Of a stretch of 64,000 nt of DNA, positions 61,358-64,000 are shown one piece after another. Position 1 is the stretch's first letter, and the number at the start of each line of letters is the position of its first letter. The position numbers and the translations under genes are program-made. Origin of the DNA: a virus; the IMG/VR virus record IMGVR_UViG_3300020478_000003, positions 60,361 through 124,360 of that record; one strand, written 5' to 3'. Below the pieces are notes generated by a model that made no database searches, was not told the DNA's origin, and was given only the letters and a program-made list of their open reading frames with translations.

Positions 61358-61496
61358 ATACCAGAAAGAAGAGAAAAAGGTTCCTCAACACGTTATAGAC
61401 GAAGCGGTAGCCGATGCTTCCAGAGAACGTGCTAAAGAACTAAAACAAATGGAGATGTTTGATTCTGAAGATTGGAATTGGAGCGGATTCAGGTAA
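61332..61496 (+). CDS. Small charged protein
   Basis: 54 residues overlapping the end of purM by 26 nt, with CAGGTG before the ATG. Lys/Glu-rich helix and a Trp-rich end (DWNWSGF). Function unknown. Confidence 0.5.
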   Translation: MKKQEDTTKYQKEEKKVPQHVIDEAVADASRERAKELKQMEMFDSEDWNWSGFR

Positions 61497-61512
61497 TGAG
61501 AATGAGGTAAAA

Positions 61513-61842
61513 ATGAGAATTTTTCTAGCACTATTAATAGGATTGTGGGCTTTGCCGGTACTAGCCCACGATAACGAAACACAAAAATTTAATGGGAATT
61601 ATCCCACACTTCAGGTCAGAGAACTGTGGCAAGTATGCAGTATGACATTCCAGGGTAAACATCCAGGACTCCCTCAGCAACTACGCTGGTTAGTATGCGA
61701 CTGTTATACGGACATTATACGAAGAGATTATACCCCGGAACAAGCGGCTAGACAAGGTGAAGGCTTAGATGAGAAGGAATTAACAGTAACTTTGATCCAA
61801 GAATGTAACGGATTACTCCCTGCACCCGACGACCACATATGA
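61513..61842 (+). CDS. Secreted protein, paralogue of the minus-strand lipoprotein
   Basis: 109 residues from the ATG at 61513 (GAGG upstream). Signal peptide MRIFLALLIGLWALPVLA. The mature part shares with the protein at 62839-63258 the pattern L-Q-x-R-x-x-W-x-x-C-S, then (V/I)-C-D-C-Y-x-D-x-x-R and a late E/A-C-N. Periplasmic, probably disulfide-linked. No named family recognised. Confidence 0.7.
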   Translation: MRIFLALLIGLWALPVLAHDNETQKFNGNYPTLQVRELWQVCSMTFQGKHPGLPQQLRWLVCDCYTDIIRRDYTPEQAARQGEGLDEKELTVTLIQECNGLLPAPDDHI

Positions 61843-62045
61843 TAAAGAAAATTTTGCAAATCATAGAGAACCTGCTAAAGCCAGTTCCTACTGATAAAAA
61901 AGCTGAAGATAGCTGGAACGAATCGGACATATATGATGATGCCGACGAAGATCCTTTCGATTCTAAGGGACATATGAATCGACTGAAAAAACTCCATCAG
62001 GATGCAAGAAAATCAACTAAACGTAACCCTAACCATCCTAATTAA
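61839..62045 (+). CDS. Small acidic-then-basic protein
   Basis: 68 residues, ATGA overlap. Amphipathic N-terminal helix, acidic middle (DIYDDADEDPFD), basic C-terminus. No motif recognised. Confidence 0.6.
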   Translation: MIKKILQIIENLLKPVPTDKKAEDSWNESDIYDDADEDPFDSKGHMNRLKKLHQDARKSTKRNPNHPN

Positions 62046-62048
62046 TGA

Positions 62049-62246
62049 ATGAAACCTTGGTTTAATACAGCCCTTATTCTAGCACTTACCCTTATCTGGA
62101 TAGTGATAGGATATCAGCTACACACAAGATTGAGTAATTTGGAGATGATACAAAAAGTACAGAGACACCAAGAAATTAATACACTAATGCGACAGGAACC
62201 AACTATAGGGAATCCTGAAAATATTTACCGAAGAAAGGGTTTTTAA
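62049..62246 (+). CDS. Small single-pass membrane protein
   Basis: 65 residues. One N-terminal membrane helix (about 6-24, TALILALTLIWIVIGYQLHT) then a coiled-coil-like tail. Function unknown. Confidence 0.6.
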   Translation: MKPWFNTALILALTLIWIVIGYQLHTRLSNLEMIQKVQRHQEINTLMRQEPTIGNPENIYRRKGF

Positions 62247-62250
62247 AACA

Positions 62251-62457
62251 ATGTATGGAGGACTTGGAATGAAAGCAGGGGATTTAGATTATTATGCTCA
62301 TCCTGATAAACAACAAAAGGAGAAAAAAGTGGAACCCAAATATGTATTATTAGTTGATAATGGAACTTACGCTGAAGATTCCCTCTTGAAATTAATGTGG
62401 ACTGTACTCACCCACCGTCTTCACCACTTTGTTCGTGGTGAAGGATGGACTGATTAA
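62251..62457 (+). CDS. Small hypothetical protein
   Basis: 68 residues, last + strand gene before the minus-strand pair. KYVLLVDNGTYAEDSLLKLM suggests an alpha/beta piece. The frame also has an ATG at 62269 near a GGACTTGGA site, so the start is uncertain. Confidence 0.5.
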   Translation: MYGGLGMKAGDLDYYAHPDKQQKEKKVEPKYVLLVDNGTYAEDSLLKLMWTVLTHRLHHFVRGEGWTD

Positions 62458-62474
62458 ACTACTAATCTGTGCGA

Positions 62475-62520
62475 GGGCAATGCGCCCGGGAGAGGGTGGG
62501 GACTAATGCTGAGAACCCTC
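62475..62520. other. GC-rich hairpins between convergent genes
   Basis: GGGC/GCCC (62475-62487) and GAGGGT/ACCCTC (62492-62520) can form on either strand at the meeting point of the + and - transcripts. No T-run, so termination is only a guess. Confidence 0.35.
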
Positions 62521-62826
62521 GATCCGATGATGTCCAAACCAATATTGAACAGCATCCTTCTGACTAATAACCAACATACCTGTTATTGCTGATACTAGAT
62601 CCCTTGAACTGTCAGGGACCACCTGGTAGAATAGCAAGAATAACATTAATATTAATAAACAAAACTGGGATAGGGTTACTACGACCCTAGCGGCGAAATG
62701 CAATCTCCGTTGCAAATCCTGCTCCGTAATCTCCATCTTTTCACCTTCAAATAGTGCATCAAGAATCTTTTCTTTAGCAGTTTCCTCGTGGTGGTCCTTA
62801 TGACCATAATATTTACTATTACTCAT
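62503..62826 (-). CDS. Holin-like membrane protein (putative)
   Basis: 107 residues on the minus strand. Charged N-terminus, one strong membrane helix (about 46-70, VVVTLSQFCLLILMLFLLFYQVV), a second weaker hydrophobic segment and a C-terminal KDAVQYWFG motif like the end of some small phage holin-type proteins. It follows a secreted lipoprotein under a late promoter, a plausible lysis unit; no endolysin is present here. Holin identity is tentative. Confidence 0.5.
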   Translation of the reverse strand: MSNSKYYGHKDHHEETAKEKILDALFEGEKMEITEQDLQRRLHFAARVVVTLSQFCLLILMLFLLFYQVVPDSSRDLVSAITGMLVISQKDAVQYWFGHHRIEGSQH

Positions 62827-62838
62827 ACAACGACATAC

Positions 62839-63258
62839 TTATAAGAGTTTCGGGATTGTCTTCTGATTGTAGGTAGAATTCTGCTTTAGAGCCTCTCCTC
62901 TACCCAATTTTTCCATTATTTTAGCGTTACAAGCGGTCATTAACTGATGTCCCATTGCTTCAGCCTGAGGTTTAGTCAAAGTTCCCAACTCGGATTGTTT
63001 ATACTTGGATCGCATCTCATCCACATAACAATCGCATATAGCGGCTACCATATTAGGTGGTATCTGTGGAGCTTTAAAAGCGTGAGTTTGAGAGCAAATT
63101 GCCCATATGGACCTGAGTTGGAGAACATCATAGTCTCCTGCATATTTAGGTGGTTTTGGAACGACTGGCTCTGGTTTCTTGACAAATTCGTAGTTACATC
63201 CTATGAGAGTCAACCCAGACAGGACCACGAACATTAATTTCAACATATGTTTCATCAT
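62839..63258 (-). CDS. Lipoprotein paralogous to the secreted protein at 61513
   Basis: 139 residues on the minus strand, GAGGAGG before the ATG. Signal peptide with lipobox LIGC (Cys21), Pro/Lys-rich linker, then the C-S...I-C-D-C-Y-V-D core shared with 61513-61842. Membrane-anchored in the envelope. Possibly a spanin-like or exclusion factor; unproven. Confidence 0.65.
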   Translation of the reverse strand: MMKHMLKLMFVVLSGLTLIGCNYEFVKKPEPVVPKPPKYAGDYDVLQLRSIWAICSQTHAFKAPQIPPNMVAAICDCYVDEMRSKYKQSELGTLTKPQAEAMGHQLMTACNAKIMEKLGRGEALKQNSTYNQKTIPKLL

Positions 63259-63308
63259 ATGACCTCCTCGACTTAAAATAATGCGAAATAAAACTCTATT
63301 CCGTTATA

Positions 63309-63316
63309 TATTTATA
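63309..63316 (-). promoter_or_regulatory. T4-type late promoter on the minus strand
   Basis: The minus strand reads TATAAATA here, 51 nt upstream of the lipoprotein start, making the two minus-strand genes late. It lies back to back with the + strand promoter at 63325. Confidence 0.75.
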
Positions 63317-63324
63317 TAAAAGAC

Positions 63325-63353
63325 TTGACATTGACCATCGGAGGACGTATAAT
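63325..63353 (+). promoter_or_regulatory. Sigma70-type promoter for the last gene
   Basis: TTGACA (63325-63330), 17 nt, TATAAT (63348-63353), preceded by AAAAGAC. A 40-nt leader with GAAAGGG leads to the ATG at 63399. Confidence 0.92.
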
Positions 63354-63398
63354 AGAATCTGAACATAAATGAGATAAATACTCTTGAAAGGGCTTTCT

Positions 63399-63995
63399 AT
63401 GACCAATTTGACAATCAAAGGCGATTTGGACCCGACAATAGACATAGAGAAATTTAAGGACATTGTCGCAAACTACAAGGGAGAGAATTCTTTCATCCTG
63501 GACGTACTATCCAAGGTGAAGAAATACCATACAGCATCCGCTAAACAAATAGCCGCGGTCGTGAAATCCTATGACAGGGATGTAGAATACGCTAAGAAAA
63601 ACGAAGAACGCCTCGCCAGGATGGTGCCCATCCAAGATGGTAAGGGAGAGGTCATTGGTGAAGTAGTTTCCATCAAATCCTATCCTAATGAATACGACTT
63701 CGGGAGATCATACATTTATAAGATGCTCGTAGAAGACTTTAAGGGATATCGTGTATTCGGGACAATTCCTTCCTTTTTCCTCGATGAGGACATAAAGGTC
63801 GGTGATTTTGTCAAGTTTAATGCGAAGCTAAGACAGAAGGAACTAGGGTTTGGATTCTATTCATATCCATCTAAGGGTGTGTTTGTGGATGGGGAAAATG
63901 CTAAAATCGCCAAGGAAGCTAATAAACCAGTAGAAAAGACAGTGGATACCAAAGCTGAAGTAACTAGGGAGCTAATGGACTTCTTATCCGCTTGA
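63399..63995 (+). CDS. Hypothetical protein with OB-like C-terminal domain
   Basis: 198 residues from the ATG at 63399 (GAAAGGG placed correctly; the frame opens 5 codons earlier with TTG). Helical first 85 residues, then GEVVSIKSYPNEYDFGRSYI, MLVEDFKGYRVFGTIPS and VGDFVKFNAKL, an alternating beta pattern like OB-type domains. Lys/Glu-rich tail ending MDFLSA. Its own strong early promoter suggests a replication or takeover role. Not gp32-like in length or zinc motif. Confidence 0.65.
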   Translation: MTNLTIKGDLDPTIDIEKFKDIVANYKGENSFILDVLSKVKKYHTASAKQIAAVVKSYDRDVEYAKKNEERLARMVPIQDGKGEVIGEVVSIKSYPNEYDFGRSYIYKMLVEDFKGYRVFGTIPSFFLDEDIKVGDFVKFNAKLRQKELGFGFYSYPSKGVFVDGENAKIAKEANKPVEKTVDTKAEVTRELMDFLSA

Positions 63996-64000
63996 TTGAA

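Noticed and set aside
1-64000. tRNA genes, CRISPR arrays, insertion sequences, integrase or attachment sites
   Set aside because: I scanned for TPsiC-like words, regularly spaced repeats and transposase/recombinase motifs and saw none that hold up by eye.

Overview
The window is a 64 kb piece of an AT-rich T4-like (Straboviridae-like) myovirus genome, probably marine. The T4 core set is nearly collinear: head genes 21-22-23, a gp19-like tail tube protein, uvsY, uvsW, late sigma factor 55, recombination nuclease 47/46, clamp 45, clamp loader 44/62, regA, dexA, polymerase 43, uvsX, helicase 41, primase 61, a two-gene topoisomerase (39, 52), RNase H and ligase 30. Auxiliary genes (purM, MazG-like, CobS/CobT-like, 2OG-Fe(II) oxygenases, tryptophan halogenase, IscU, HIT) resemble those of marine T4-like phages. 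No photosynthesis gene, tRNA, CRISPR array or integration module is seen. The host cannot be read from the sequence. Almost all genes lie on the + strand with 1-8 nt overlaps.

Layout: 0-4.6 kb prohead core, protease, scaffold, capsid and tube. 4.6-11.6 kb recombination and late sigma factor, with a 540-nt non-coding region (7.39-7.93 kb) carrying a promoter-driven structured RNA. 11.6-15.8 kb a metallopeptidase/VWA protein and its AAA+ partner, each behind a near-identical promoter and leader. 15.8-19.9 kb clamp, loader and regA. 19.9-28.2 kb an accessory island: Fe-S/TIM-barrel protein, IscU, three oxygenases, a halogenase, SNase, DexA and a second structured RNA. 28.2-34.0 kb polymerase, UvsX, helicase. 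34.0-44.7 kb a late block whose products begin with capsid-targeting-like peptides ending in (L/I)-x-E, the gp21 cleavage signature; several are enzymes (ligase-like nucleotidyltransferase, NMNAT-like protein, P-loop kinase). 45-52 kb primase, RuvC-like nuclease and a 1169-residue adhesin with a PA14 domain. 52-62.5 kb topoisomerase, RNase H, ligase, PurM and small proteins. 62.5-63.3 kb a two-gene minus-strand late unit; then a final + strand gene.

Regulation can be read directly. Thirteen TTGACA-N17-TATAAT-type promoters (one with TTGACT, one with TAAAAT; usually preceded by GAC) drive replication, recombination and accessory genes and one RNA. T4-type late promoters (TATAAATA) precede head, tail, cargo and adhesin genes and, on the minus strand, the 62.5-63.3 kb unit. 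Several replication genes start 8-9 nt after the -10 box, so their mRNAs should be nearly leaderless.

The most novel material: two structured RNAs with shared motifs, a 29-nt exact repeat inside gene 45 and just before gene 41, the protease-processed cargo block, and the metallopeptidase-VWA/AAA+ pair.
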